Part shown: one piece after another, positions 21,980-33,000 of the stretch | Numbering within the stretch: position 1 is the stretch's first letter | Layout: each line of letters starts with the position of its first letter | Assembly: GCA_037355855.1 (NCBI GenBank) | Contig: CM074760.1 | Location: 1 to 64,000 of the forward strand | Reading direction: 5' to 3' | Length of the DNA: 64,000 nt | Source: Pseudo-nitzschia pungens | Lineage: Eukaryota; Bacillariophyta; Bacillariophyceae; Bacillariales; Bacillariaceae | Made by a program: the position numbers and the translations under genes | The notes under the pieces: model-generated | The model's database searches: none | What the model was told of the DNA's origin: nothing | What the model saw: only the letters and a program-made list of their open reading frames with translations

Positions 21980-24520
21980 ATGCGTTTCGAGACTTCTGCC
22001 CTGACAGCTACTTTGGCACTTGCTTCTGCCAACATAATGGAAGAAGAAATCGGCAATTCTATTGGATCTGCGAGTCACCTGTTCCATCATGAAGTGGCTT
22101 CGGAAGAGCTTCTGAGTGAAGAACAGGTGGAGTTTGCTTTCCAGCCTTCCAAAACAGTTTTGGAGAATACTCCTTTGACTTCAACGAGTGAGCTCGGTGC
22201 AAGTGTGAACGGGATGGAATCAACTGGAACTGTAGACACTGGCCTCTTGATGACAACTAACCTGATCCCCGAGGATGATGCAGGAGGAGCTGCAGAAAGT
22301 CCACTGGAAGAAGATGAGATGTTTGGGCGTGAGCTTGAAACTCTTCCAGATTTTTGCCAAGAATTCTGTGACCAATTTCATGAAGTCAGTTATGACAGCA
22401 GATACCTACTCTATAATGCAGTCTTCTATTGTTATAGCGTTTCCCCGGATCCGACGAATTGCCTCCACCCTAATGTTCCGATGACTTGTTGGAACGTTCA
22501 GAAGGTTGCTAACATGTCTAAACTGTTCAATTCTATGGTGGATTTCAATGATGCACTTGATTGTTGGGATGTGTCGCATGTAACTTCAATGGACCATATG
22601 TTTTACAGCAATTATCAGTTCAATCAAGATCTCAGCGCCTGGAATGTTTCTAATGTGACTTCAATGGAATACATGTTTTCCAAAGCGCACAAATTCAACT
22701 CTGATGTCCGTGAATGGGATGTTTCGAAAGTTACCTCAACTCAATATATGTTTCGCAACGCAACAACGTTCAATCAATGCTTGGGAACATGGCCCCTGAA
22801 GGCATCTAGCCTGCAATACAAATTCTATATGTTCGCAGGGTCTGGGTGCCCTTCCCAGTATGTTTATAATGCAACTACATGGTGCCAGGATGCATTTGAT
22901 GGGTGTTATAACACTCTTCCAAAGTCCTTCAGTAAACACCAGATTGTGCGTGCCACAAACAATGATGGTAAATTTGCGGAAGTCACGACTTTGAAACCGT
23001 TTGGGTTCGAAACCTTTTTCGAAGCAAGCGACGAGAACAACATCGTTCTTGAAATATTTGTAAATGTACCAACTGGCAGTCCCTGCACTGCTGGCGTGCC
23101 CCTTGACAAAAGTAAATACAACGGCAGTAAGACCAAGATGGAGTCTACAGCGAACGAAACAACCATCTGTGAGTTGATTCTATTTCCCATGATCGTTATT
23201 TTCCAACTTGCTCTCTCTTTGTGGATGCTCACCCTGAGATTTTCTTTTCTGCTTGATTGAAACAAGCAGATAAAGCAGAATTTGTTATCGAGGATGTACT
23301 TACCATCCAAGGTTACGATGCAAAGAATAGCACTGTTACTCTCTGTAAGATTGAAACCTTGGCAAACGCAGATTTTGGGTCATGCTGTGAAAACTGTTAC
23401 AATTACTCATCCTCAAAATTCCATGTGTTTCTTTCACTCAATTATAATTGCAGGTGCCAGAGCTGCCAAAAAAGTGAATTTTGACACGTCCACAGATGAA
23501 GCTGAGTATGTTTCAGTTGTTGACACTGTGATCAAGGCAACGATAGATTGGGGTGGAGAATTTGGTGGAGGTGAATACGGAGATTTTATCCAAGCCGTGA
23601 ACATTGATAAAGTTGAAGAAAAAACCTACGAAGAATCTGTCAGTGCTAAAATTGCAGTCTCCGTTATGTTGTGCGCTCCTTTCAGAACCGCTGACTCAAC
23701 CTACAAAATGGGGGAGGAATTCGGTCTCTGTGTTCGTCCTACTCAAGAATTCATTGATGAGGGCTACCGTGTCACAGGTTTCAAGAGCGTTGTGTGCTCC
23801 AATGCCGATGAAAGTCGAATATTGATTGAACAGTCAGTGGTTAAAGAAACCGCGCTGACCCGGGTGATTGATGGTTCGGTTGCCTTTGATACGAATGGAG
23901 ATCTTGTCGGTCGTACTGCTGCGGGCTTTGTGAGCCTCATCACAGCGGGTTTCGTTGCAAATGGTAGAAGCAAATTTACCTGCACTGGGAAGGTATCCTT
24001 GGCTACGAGTACAACCCCTACACCTTTCGCAACCCTACCCCCTACAACAGGGGTCCCGTTGGGATCAAATCCCCCGACGGTATCAGAGATACCATCAGAG
24101 ATACCAACAGCGTCACCAGAACCAACAGCCGGGGTATACCCTACAGTAGCCCCTACAAGAACCCCTACAAGAACCCCTACAGAAATACCAACAGCGTCAC
24201 AAAAACCAACAGCCGGGGTATACCCTACAGTAGCCCCTACAAGATTCCCTACAAGAACCCCTACAAGATTCCCTACAAGAACCCCTACAAGATTCCCTAC
24301 AAGAACCCCTACAAACCACCCTACCAGTTCCGGTACTCCGCCCGATCGAGCGAGGTTCCTCAGTCCCCTCCGAGAAGACAGCGAAATCAGTCCTAGCCTC
24401 AGTTCCTTTTCCTTCACCATTGGTGTAGACACCGTAGACAACGTCTCTTTGAGTGCAAGTGCAGCCATAGTTGGCTGTGTGGGTGCTTTGTTGCTTCCAA
24501 TTCTTGTGACAATGATGTGA
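21980..24520 (+). CDS. BspA-like (DUF285) surface protein with PT-repeat stalk
   Basis: Three exons: 21980-23168, 23267-23344 and 23454-24520, giving 777 residues. Both introns (98 and 109 nt) have GTGAGT/GTAAGA donors and start after the first base of a codon. Residues 1-18 are a weak signal-peptide candidate. Residues ~168-290 hold four to five BspA/DUF285 repeats of about 25 residues (pattern W-N/D-VSxVTSMxxMF then FNxDL), a family common on bacterial and protist surfaces. A middle region of unknown fold follows. Then come PTRTPTRFPTRTPT-type repeats, and a hydrophobic C-terminus (AAIVGCVGALLLPILVTMM) that could be a membrane anchor or GPI signal. Likely extracellular and surface-tethered; the ligand is unknown. 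Confidence 0.85.
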
Positions 24521-24902
24521 GGAATGATGTCCACACTGGCAAAACAAAGCCTGAAATGAAAACAGTGATCTTTCCGTTACCATGAGGGGATCTTTTTTTC
24601 TTATTTATTACTACTACGTATTATTTGTCAAGCATTTATAAAGAATATGTAAATCGCAATGATAGTTTTGGATCTTATCGTCGAAAATACGAAGTAGTTA
24701 TTTTGCTCATGGATGAAGTGGTGTTGCTCTGAACGCCATCACAGGTACGGTACATAAATCTTACCGTACCATTATCACAGTTACCCAGTTGCAATTGATG
24801 TACTAGTACTTATTAGAACTGTGACCTACGACCTGCGCAATGAACCAACAACGAAGATTGACCTGATTTCCCACCGGTGCTGCTGTAAGATTACCGTATC
24901 CG
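24521..24902. other. Short spacer, no gene seen
   Basis: Spacer between the 3' end of the BspA-like gene and the tail of the M11 pseudogene. It contains GTACGGTACAT and ACCGTACC words only. Confidence 0.5.
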
Positions 24903-25883
24903 TACCGTACGGACCACCGTCTTCTTTGAGGATGATCACGAACTCACCGTTTCCCGCCTCCGATGTTGTTCCCAGATGCGCGGTCGTATCCGAGGTAGTA
25001 GTCCCACGCGTTGTGCGAGCTTTCGTAGAAGTCGAGGCGCAGGACGACGATTTGTTCCCCGTTATTGGAGGAGGATCGACTTTGGTAGTCGCCGAGTCCG
25101 TTCAGGACAAAGGTTGGGGGATTGGTCAATTCCATGGGTTTGATGGACTCTTGTTGCAGCTCGTACCATCCCAGCTGGTAGTTGTTGGCAGAGCATTGAA
25201 ACGCTGAACCGGACCATCGTCGTTCAAATAGCCAGCACTGCCCATCATCGTGGTGGAATCGCCGTACCGTACGAGTATGCCTCCCCATTCATTCCGCTGT
25301 GTCCCAATCCGAGTTTGTGACCGACTTGGTGCATTTGAAATTGCGGATCCTGGCGGAAAGGACTGTTGTAGTAGCTGTCTCGGCTATTGACAGAAGCATA
25401 GGCGCCGAATCCCAGATCGGGAGGCGTGTAGAACATGACGAGGTCGCAGTTTGCTCCGAACCCACCCGAGCCGCGATACCATCATAATTTACCATTATAC
25501 CATGATTCCGATTGTTCGATTGTTCGATTGTTCGATTGTCCGATTGTCCGATTGTCCGATTGTCCGATTGTCGCACCTTCGCACCTTCGCACCTTCGAAT
25601 GCGTAATAGTAAGAGTAATAGTAATAGTAATAATAATAATCGGAGGTAATTACTCGCAAGGTTTATCCATGTTCACTCTATCAATATTCACGCGAATATG
25701 CGAACATCCACGATGCCCTCCTCTTTCCTCTTCGATGGTCGATCGATTCTTGCAGCAGGCTGCAAACTGTGTCTTCATGTTGAATGAATCGGTAAAGATA
25801 GAGATAAAGATGTCTTTCCTCGGGTGTGAAGCACTCGCCGGTTGTTTGTCGTTGCCGTTGCAGTTGACATCAATGACACGCAC
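24903..25883 (-). pseudogene. Decayed M11 metallopeptidase copy
   Basis: Reading leftwards from 25883, a VRVID...FNMKTQFAACCKN segment matches the intact M11 protein at 9078-10992. It is followed by an inserted 8-bp minisatellite (25510-25600). The catalytic stretch then resumes at about 25480 (NCDLVMFYTPPDLGFGAYA). The zinc site reads HQVGHKLGLGH, so the catalytic Glu is Gln. Frame changes follow near 25265 and near 25200, with MMGSAGYLNDDGP and NNYQLGWYELQ still recognisable. The last recognisable piece is LKEDGGPYG near 24905. Frame breaks, a lost catalytic residue and a repeat insertion make this a clear pseudogene. Confidence 0.85.
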
Positions 25884-26375
25884 TAAACCTTACCAGCGTT
25901 CCGAGAGTAATCTTGCGTTTAGAAAGATTGCGATGTCTGCGATGTCTGCGATGTCTGCGATGTCGCCGTTGTGCCGTTGTGCCGTTGTGCCGTTGTCGTT
26001 TGTGGTGGCGATGGTCGTCTACGGACAAGGGTTCAAGGGTTCAAGGATTCAAGGGTTCAAGGATTCAGGGGTTCAAGGGTTCGATATCGATCTCGATCTC
26101 GATCTCGATCGACACTTCGGATGGAATCACGCTTCTGGAACGGAGGTTTGAGGTTAGAGGTTAGAGGTTCGTGGTTCGTGGTTCGTGGTTGGTTCTACAA
26201 TACAATTGCACCGTCCTTGAGTGTCTCAGAATGGTTTCCTGGTTTCCCCCGAAACCGCCCACCGGGAGTCGAAAAATTCCTTTGACCCGCCCTCGATTGG
26301 CATTGTGGCTTGTGGCTTGTGGCTTGTGGCTTGTGGCTTGTGGCTTGTGGCTTGTGGCTTGTGGCTTGACCACCG
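25507..26375. repeat. Cluster of unrelated short minisatellites
   Basis: In order: GATTGTTC/GATTGTCC 8-mers (25510-25572), CGCACCTT 8-mers (25573-25600), GCGATGTCT 9-mers (25930-25965), GTTGTGCC 8-mers (25968-25998), a GTTCAAGGGTTCAAGGATTC family (26028-26082), TCGATC 6-mers (26084-26110), short GAGGTTA/GTTCGTG runs (26146-26190) and GTGGCTT 7-mers (26304-26368). At least six arrays of different period lie within 0.9 kb, one of them inside the M11 pseudogene. Confidence 0.85.
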
Positions 26376-26468
26376 AATGTCTTGACTTGATCCCTTTCTC
26401 GTAAGTTACTCGAAGTTGTTACTCGTAAGGCTTACTCGTCACAAGGACGAGGTACCGGTAAGATCTTA

Positions 26469-27067
26469 CTACGGAATTCCTATCAGCTGATCCCCTCCAC
26501 GACTTTGATGTCCTTTACTCGGGAGTTTACCGGTACGGTAGGGCATTTTTTGACCTTCGTCTCTGTTGGTACGGTACGGTACGGTACATTTTTCTACTGG
26601 GGTCTACTACACGACTCCTCGGTCCTTTCCCAGAAAGAAATTCTGTTACTAATTTTCTGCACAAATTCATGTACAAATTAGGCTTCTTCTCAACTCCTCC
26701 TGACCATGGTGATTGAATTGGAAGGAGTTGCAATAGACTTCAAGCCATACCACCTATGTCCATCCAACCCTTGTGCCCAGAGTTGGTTTATCTGGTGGTG
26801 TTATCAAGTCAAGATTGGTTGAGTACGGTAGGAGCCAAAATGTAATTTTGAACAATATCATGATGTAGAATTACTAGTACTACTACTACTAGTAGTAGTA
26901 CTAGTACTAGTACTGGAGAGATTTCTCAACGAGTTGCCTGGGAGCTGCTCTGTAGAGCCGTGTAGAAAAATCTACCACCAGACGAAGGTCAAAATGCCCT
27001 AAACTCACGAGGAGTAAAGAAGGAGATTAAAAATGATGGGGGGGATCAGCTGATAGGAATTCCGTAG
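26469..27067. mobile_element. MITE, family C, 599 bp, perfect terminal inverted repeats
   Basis: The left end CTACGGAATTCCTATCAGCT... and the right end are exact inverted copies over about 26 bp, running on into CCCC/GGGG. The flanking dinucleotide is TA on both sides, as expected of a Tc1/mariner-type TA target duplication. No transposase is inside. The interior contains GTAC and ACTAGT runs. Relatives at 37316-37567 and 59760-59850 share the TIR. Confidence 0.85.
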
Positions 27068-28329
27068 TAACAAGCATAAGAACTGGTGGTACCGTAGTAG
27101 TAGTACTAGTGCTACTAGTACTATCATTCTTTTCATTCCAAAACTTGGAATGAATTACGTATGATTCTGAATCACTCGTAAGATTACTTCTTGTACTGGT
27201 ATGGGAAATGCGATAATTTCTCTCTTTCCTCTGCCTTTCTTAGTCGTTTTCAGCTTTTTCCTTGTTGTGCTGGCTATCAAGATCAGTATCCTGCTGGAGA
27301 CAGCTTCCAAAGCTTCTTTTTGTGGGTGAACCTCCTCTTTGTGAATGATAGTTCCGATTCAGCTTCTTACTGCGTAATACCGGCAGTTCTTGCTCGGGAT
27401 GCAACGTCACCCCACTTTGGCTGGAAGCAGCATCAACTAACGCAAGTCATTTGTAGATACTACATAGCAGACTTGGGTCGTCATGATGGATGGATCGACG
27501 GATGGATCGATGTGTGGATGCCATCCTCCATCAATAGGAGTAGTACTACTAGTACTACTACTAGTACTATTATTGATGTGACCCCCATCAGAATCGAATC
27601 TCGCGACCCTTGTCATAATGTGAAGAGGGGAGCTATTGTTTGTCAAATGCGCTGCCGATTCCTCCACGCAGAAGTTAAACTAGAATGGATTCGACTTTCA
27701 ATAGTAGATTGTCTATCGTACTATAGTACTACTAGTACTACTAGTACTACTAGTATGCAAGGTGCAGTATCGATTTGCATAATCATTTTGCAGTTTGCGC
27801 AACAATGCTGCTCTCTTTTTCGGATAGACAATGGAATTCCTGAATCAATACACTGCCCAATCCTAAACCATCACCATGTTCCGACTGCGACTTTGAATGT
27901 AACTGCGACGTTTTTGGTATCGGATTGCTTGGAGGGCTCTGAAAGATCGTGTAGATTTATACTGAGGTTTGAGTTTCTCAATCGTTTAATTACCGGCACG
28001 TAGTACGTTGTTAATCCTGAATCCAAACTAGATTACTGAGATGATCATTCATTCCGTTGTTTATTTGATCATTTCTTCTCTTGCGTGCCGTGTTATTCAC
28101 TTGATTCTCTTTGTTGCTGATTCACTTTTAATGCTCTTTCTTTGACGATGATGACTCATTGGTCTTTCTCTATTTGCAGCAATGTCTCTAGTCCCGATCA
28201 TCCTTACTAGTATTCCTGGTTCATATTCAATCAATAGTCTTATTCAATAGTCTTACGAAGCCTATCATACGTGCATATGTCACATCTGAACATCACGTCC
28301 AAACACGGATACCGTACGGGAAATTTCAG
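27068..28329. other. Spacer with coding-like and tRNA-like traces
   Basis: A 270-codon stop-free stretch (27191-28003, plus) exists but lacks an ATG and crosses ACTAGT trinucleotide runs, so I do not call it a gene. A GGATGGATCGAC microsatellite lies at 27485-27515. A minus-strand tRNA-like sequence is listed separately. Confidence 0.45.
27588..27672 (-). other. tRNA-like / Pol III promoter-like sequence
   Basis: On the minus strand, TGGAGGAATCGG resembles an A box. About 60 nt later ATTCGATTC resembles a B box (GWTCRANNC, one mismatch). I could not fold a convincing cloverleaf, so this may be a decayed tRNA or the head of a SINE. Confidence 0.25.
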
Positions 28330-28700
28330 TTCCAAATGATGCTGTTCCATTCCCATTCTGGCTTGTCACCAAGACTTCCGGGTTGTATGCCATCAACCTT
28401 ATGCCGCACGGTAACTGTGACAATGGAGCCTCTACGATGAACACCAACACTAAGTTCACCACCATTCTGGCGGGCCAGGAGACGGAGGTGCCCCAGGTTC
28501 AGCTGGGCACCGACGTCGGTTTGGAGGATGTTGCGTTTCAAATCAAGCGACGAAGCGGTGAGCTCATACCCCGTGCTCGGGCTGCCTCCATGTGTTCCAG
28601 TTCCCCGGCAACTCGATCGTTGCTGCTGATTTTGCTACTTTTGCGCAAAGTTCCGAATAGGAAAAGTCCCCGTCGCCCACCACAACGGACAAACTGAATT
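28330..28700 (+). pseudogene. Unassigned coding-like fragment
   Basis: After a possible splice acceptor (AATTTCAG, ending 28329) an open frame reads VPNDAVPFPFWLVTKTSG and continues about 80 residues with ordinary composition (MPHGNCDNGAS, ILAGQETEVPQVQLG). Near 28590 a second frame looks better (FQFPGNSIVAADFATFAQ) and ends at a stop by about 28660. No start or upstream exon is found. It looks like the remains of, or one exon from, a gene I do not recognise. Confidence 0.3.
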
Positions 28701-30660
28701 TTCGCGAACGATAAACGAAGATTGCGATTGCGCTTCAAGATTTGATTGATTCTTTGCTGGTTACAAAATACCCTCCATCCACATACGTACGAGTAAGAGT
28801 AAGAGTAATACCTGATGCTGGTGGACGCATCGTGCCCGAGAAAAACGACTGACGACAGGTATTAAACCCGAAACAGCGGCTGACCTACGGTAATGGTACC
28901 GGTACGATGTTGTGTTGTTATTCTTATTACGAAGTAGTATTTTTTCAAAAAGCCGCGTACAAGTAACGTCACTACTTCTAAGCAATCTTACGGTAGGATT
29001 CTCGAGATTCAAAGAATAATGATAATGCCATCAACAAAAATGTTAACTCGAAAATATGGATGTGTACGGTGTTGTACTGGTACGAGTACGAAACTTACAC
29101 ACCGGTAAACTTACTCGTACCGGTACATACTGAGAAAGTTTGGAATGTTGGCAACAATGATACTACGTAGTAAGCTTACTACGTCAGGTCTTACTACGTA
29201 CCCCCTATTTGAAAATCAAGATTGGACTGGAAAAATGAGGGAATGGTCTGATCGATAAATATTTATAAATATTTATGTATCTATGCTCGAATATTTTTTT
29301 TAATATTAAAAATAGAATGTGAAGTGCCAGGAGAGTTCTTTCGACTGGTGCCTTATTGCATCACGAACACATAATCTGGTGCGAACGATCTCATACAACA
29401 TCCAAATCGTGTCATACCATGAAACATACCTACAAAGAAATGCTGTATCCACACTCAACACGTTGTACGGTATCCACACGCTGTATCCACAAGCCGGGAC
29501 CGACAGCTCGTCGGTGACAAGATTCCATGGTGGTGGAATATGGAAGAACCCTCACAGCAAAAGAACAACAGCAAGAATATCACCACCAATGACGTACTAG
29601 TAGTACTACTGCTGATATTGCTTCTTCCGTAGTATTAGTACTACTAAAAAGTACAGGAGGAGTGCTGGTGATACTACTGTGATGCTCAATTAGTAGTAGT
29701 ACTACTACTAGTACTGTTGGGGTTGAACTATTACTACTACTAGTAGTAGTACTAGTAGTAGTAGTACTGGCGCTAGTATTTGTTTATTATTTCTTAAATG
29801 AGATTAGGCGTCATTATAATAAAATGATGCGTCATTTTACTCCCTCAGCAGGTGTTTGATCAGTATTACTAGGACTCCATAATCGCCCTGGGGAAAAGCA
29901 TTGCCATAGATTTTTTCTTTTGCTTCTTGTTTTGGCCACCAAGTAATGCACTGTAACGTGCTACGATCACTACTAGTACTAGTAGTAGTAGTAGTAGTAG
30001 TAACAATTCTTGTAGGAAGACTACTAGAGTGCCATCATGATCCATCATGGACTGTGATTTTCAGAAGAAAGTCTCAGTACTAGCAGTAGTACTACTACTA
30101 GTACTAGTGTATATTAGGCCTAATACTACTAGTAGTAGTAGTACTACTACTAGTACCCCACATTGAAACAAGAATTTCCCACCCATTGGTAAATTTAGAA
30201 TCTTGGCACAGGAGACGAGGAACTACTCCACAAGAATGCATGATGAATAGTAAGGATACTACTAATGCAGTATTTAAGAACATAAGTAATGGTGATGGGG
30301 AGGGCTGTAAGAACAATCAAGAAGCACTGCTGGTGATGTTTTTGCTACTACCAGAGCAGTAATGGTACTAGCTCGTGCATGTCACCATTTGTCAAAATTA
30401 GTACACCAGCACCACATTATTTTATCGAAAAATATACTAGTACTACGAGTAGTACTAGTAGTAGTAATGATAACAACAGGAGATCATCCTTAAACCATCA
30501 TGGATGATGATGTTGCCGACCAAGAAGAAACCATAACGCAAAATTATTCCGTTGTGACGGCCAAACGAACTAGTAGTATTATCAACGCCGGTTGGTGAAG
30601 ACATGTCGTCGTTTCTCATTACTAGTAGTAGTAGTACATATTGTTATTATTAGTAGTAGT
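28701..30660. other. Spacer dominated by ACTAGT/AGTACT trinucleotide runs
   Basis: Self-complementary AGT/ACT runs at about 29590-29660, 29690-29770, 29965-30005, 30075-30155 and 30430-30470. No gene recognised between them. Confidence 0.5.
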
Positions 30661-30944
30661 AGTAGATCGAAAAATAATTCTGTTAGGTGGCTGACACAGC
30701 TTGCGAAGCAAAACATCGTGCAAAAATGAAACGCCGTCGAAAGTTTGCAAGAGATCAGCAGGCGGACGCTCTGTCTTTGAGATACAGGTGCTAGTGAGCG
30801 AGATCTGAATACGACGTGTATCCAAGACGTGACCATTCGAAGTATACACCAATTCGACACCGGGATCAACTTTTGGATTTTATACTGATCAATGTCGTCA
30901 CCGCCTTTTTGCTCAATCTTTTTTAATGTCGAGAGACGAATCAT
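30661..30944 (-). pseudogene. Unassigned coding fragment with one-base deletion
   Basis: From the ATG at 30944 a frame reads about 26 residues (LKKIEQKGGDDIDQYKIQ). At an A run near 30870 the better reading drops back one base and continues VDPGVELVYTSNGHVLD through LLQTFDGVSFLHDVLLRK to about 30665, where it runs into AGT repeats. Composition is normal for protein, but I do not recognise a family. Loss of one A from the run would explain the break. Confidence 0.35.
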
Positions 30945-32166
30945 TAGAAGGTACTACTAGTAGCTACAAGAAGTAGGACCTGGTGTATTACTGAACCTGT
31001 ACTCCTTTGTACGAAGTAACAAGAAAGAATAACACAAAGTAACAAGAAGGATACTAGTAGTACTACAAATAGTAGTAGTAGTACTAGTACTCAAACGAAG
31101 AATACACCCCACCTACGGTAGTACGATAATTCAATCCACCGTGGTGCGCTCTGTATTCCTACCAAATTCACTCCTGCTGGTGCTGGTGGTGGTGGTGGTG
31201 GTGGTGGTGGTAACCCAAAACATCCGTTTCGTATACTACTACTATGCATCCATGATGGTGGTGCTGGACATACTACTACTACTCGTACTACTAGTTCTAC
31301 TACTAGAACTACTAGTATGCCTGGGGTGTTTCTGGTTGGAGGAATTCATTCTGCAGCATTCTTTATTGGTAATTCTTCATTTATTGATTTATATACCCGT
31401 TCATTTCTTTTCGTTTCGTTGTCTTTGTTTGTCTCGTCCCCGATCCAATCGTCGTCTAGTACACCTGTAGCCTAGGCTTGTGTTGGGGTTTAGCGTGATT
31501 GTTAGCGTTGTAATTTGATTGACACAAAAACACCATTTGGAATGTTACGTAATGTGCCGTAGTAACATGGCGTACCGCAACGTAAAGTGACGAATGCGAG
31601 TCGAGTCGACTCAAATCTAGGCCAGTCGAGTCGAGTCCACCTATCCAAAGCAAGCAAGCGAGCAGAGTTTGCCGATGCAGTGGTCGTATCGTGGGCTTGT
31701 TCGCTACGGCGTTCAACAATGGATCAGGCGCTGACTTTCGCGTTTACACGCACGACAGCAGAGGCACAAGCGCAGGGGTAACCAGGCTTCCGGGGGTAAG
31801 GTTGGATGTGATGCGTACGCAGAAGTTGTGCGGTTTGATAACAGGTTGAGGTTTTTAAGTACGTTATTGTAGTTCGTAGTTTGTTGCACGGTTTGGATCT
31901 ATGGGTTCAACTTGTTGCGCGAAAACCACCCTTCCCGATCGGAGACAGTCTTTCGGGTTGTGTGTCTGAAGAACAGTTTCTGTTTTGTCTGTATGCCTTT
32001 ATGTACGTGGAACTTTCTCTCTCTCTCTGTGTGTGTGTGTGTGTGTCCGTCTGTATTATGTAGAAATGCAGATGAGAGAATGAGTCCTTCACTCGTCTCA
32101 CTTGTGTTGCTTGTTTATTAGCTGATGGATGGAAGAAAGGATTCCTTCCGTCATTCCTCCGTTCCG
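30945..32166. other. Spacer, no gene seen
   Basis: AGT/ACT runs at 31050-31095 and 31270-31320. A GGTGGT run lies at 31180-31212. TCGAGTCGAC words occur at about 31600-31640 and a CT/GT dinucleotide run at 32015-32048. No gene recognised. Confidence 0.5.
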
Positions 32167-33000
32167 TTATGTTTCCATCAGGGAATTGTTGTACTCGAGA
32201 AAGGCTTGCTGGTCTGTCTTCTTCTTTTTGGTTGGTTTCGAGTGCTGGGAGTGAGAATGAGAACGAGAATGGTGCTTGGTGAGCATCGTGTGGGTGTGGT
32301 GGTAGTGATTGTGGTGAGCAGGATCATCCTTGTGTCCCTGTCCTTGCCCGTGGCTGCTCTTGCGGCGGCTGCGGGAGGCCACAGCCGGCTCGTGTTCCGG
32401 CATCTTGGTCCAGCGCTCGTAGAAACTTCCCGATGATTCGTGAACCACGGCTCCCCCCCGGAGCTGCATTAGCGCGGCGTTTGCGTTTGCATTTGGATTG
32501 ACATTCGGATTGACATTGGCAGCATTCGAATTGGAGTAGAACAGGTTACCCTCGTCGTCAACGCAGAGTCCTCCCGCTGCCCCACCGCGGAGCTGGTCGG
32601 CCGGTGCAATCGTGGAAGGCGCCTGTCGTGGTCGTGGTCGTCGTTGTTTCTGCTGTTTCTGTAAGATCGTGCTCGAGTGGGGAGAATAGAGGTTCCCCTC
32701 GCTGTCTACGCAGAGATCTCCACCCCGGAGTGAAATGGCGATCGACAAGAGATTGTCGAGGAGGCGTCCCTGTCCCTGTTCTCCGAGCTGTTGTTGTTGT
32801 TGTTGTTGCTGCTGCTGTGCCGCAACAAGGGTGGGGGTAGACGAAGGTGAGTATAGATTGCCGTCTGGATCGACCAGCAACCCCAACCTGGGTGGAGGTG
32901 GAGCATCGCGGTGGGTGAGAGCCAGAGCGAATGGCTTGGTGTTCGATGCCGAGATTGCGGCTATCGCCAGTGCAGTGGCGGATGCTCCAAGGAACTTCAT
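32167..33000 (-). CDS. Secreted protein with repeated LRGG and LCVDxEGNLYS motifs, His-rich tail
   Basis: 277 residues from the ATG at 33000. Residues 1-28 form a signal peptide (MKFLGASATALAIAAISAS). A motif of the form (L)VDxxGNLYS occurs three times (about residues 42-51, 96-105 and 146-155). LRGG occurs three times (91, 137, 180), just before two of those motifs and before a third, degenerate copy (ESSGSFYERW). A Q run (62-71) and NPNVN repeats separate them. The last 70 residues are His/Ser/Lys-rich (HHNHYHHTHT). No known domain recognised. Three near-equal repeats suggest a short protein built by internal duplication, perhaps cut at LRGG, though that is inference. Likely extracellular. 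Confidence 0.7.
   Translation of the reverse strand: MKFLGASATALAIAAISASNTKPFALALTHRDAPPPPRLGLLVDPDGNLYSPSSTPTLVAAQQQQQQQQQQLGEQGQGRLLDNLLSIAISLRGGDLCVDSEGNLYSPHSSTILQKQQKQRRPRPRQAPSTIAPADQLRGGAAGGLCVDDEGNLFYSNSNAANVNPNVNPNANANAALMQLRGGAVVHESSGSFYERWTKMPEHEPAVASRSRRKSSHGQGQGHKDDPAHHNHYHHTHTMLTKHHSRSHSHSQHSKPTKKKKTDQQAFLEYNNSLMET

Noticed and set aside
27191..28003. Plus-strand 270-codon stop-free frame
   Set aside because: No ATG near its start, runs through ACTAGT repeats and an antisense tRNA-like sequence. Kept only as spacer content.
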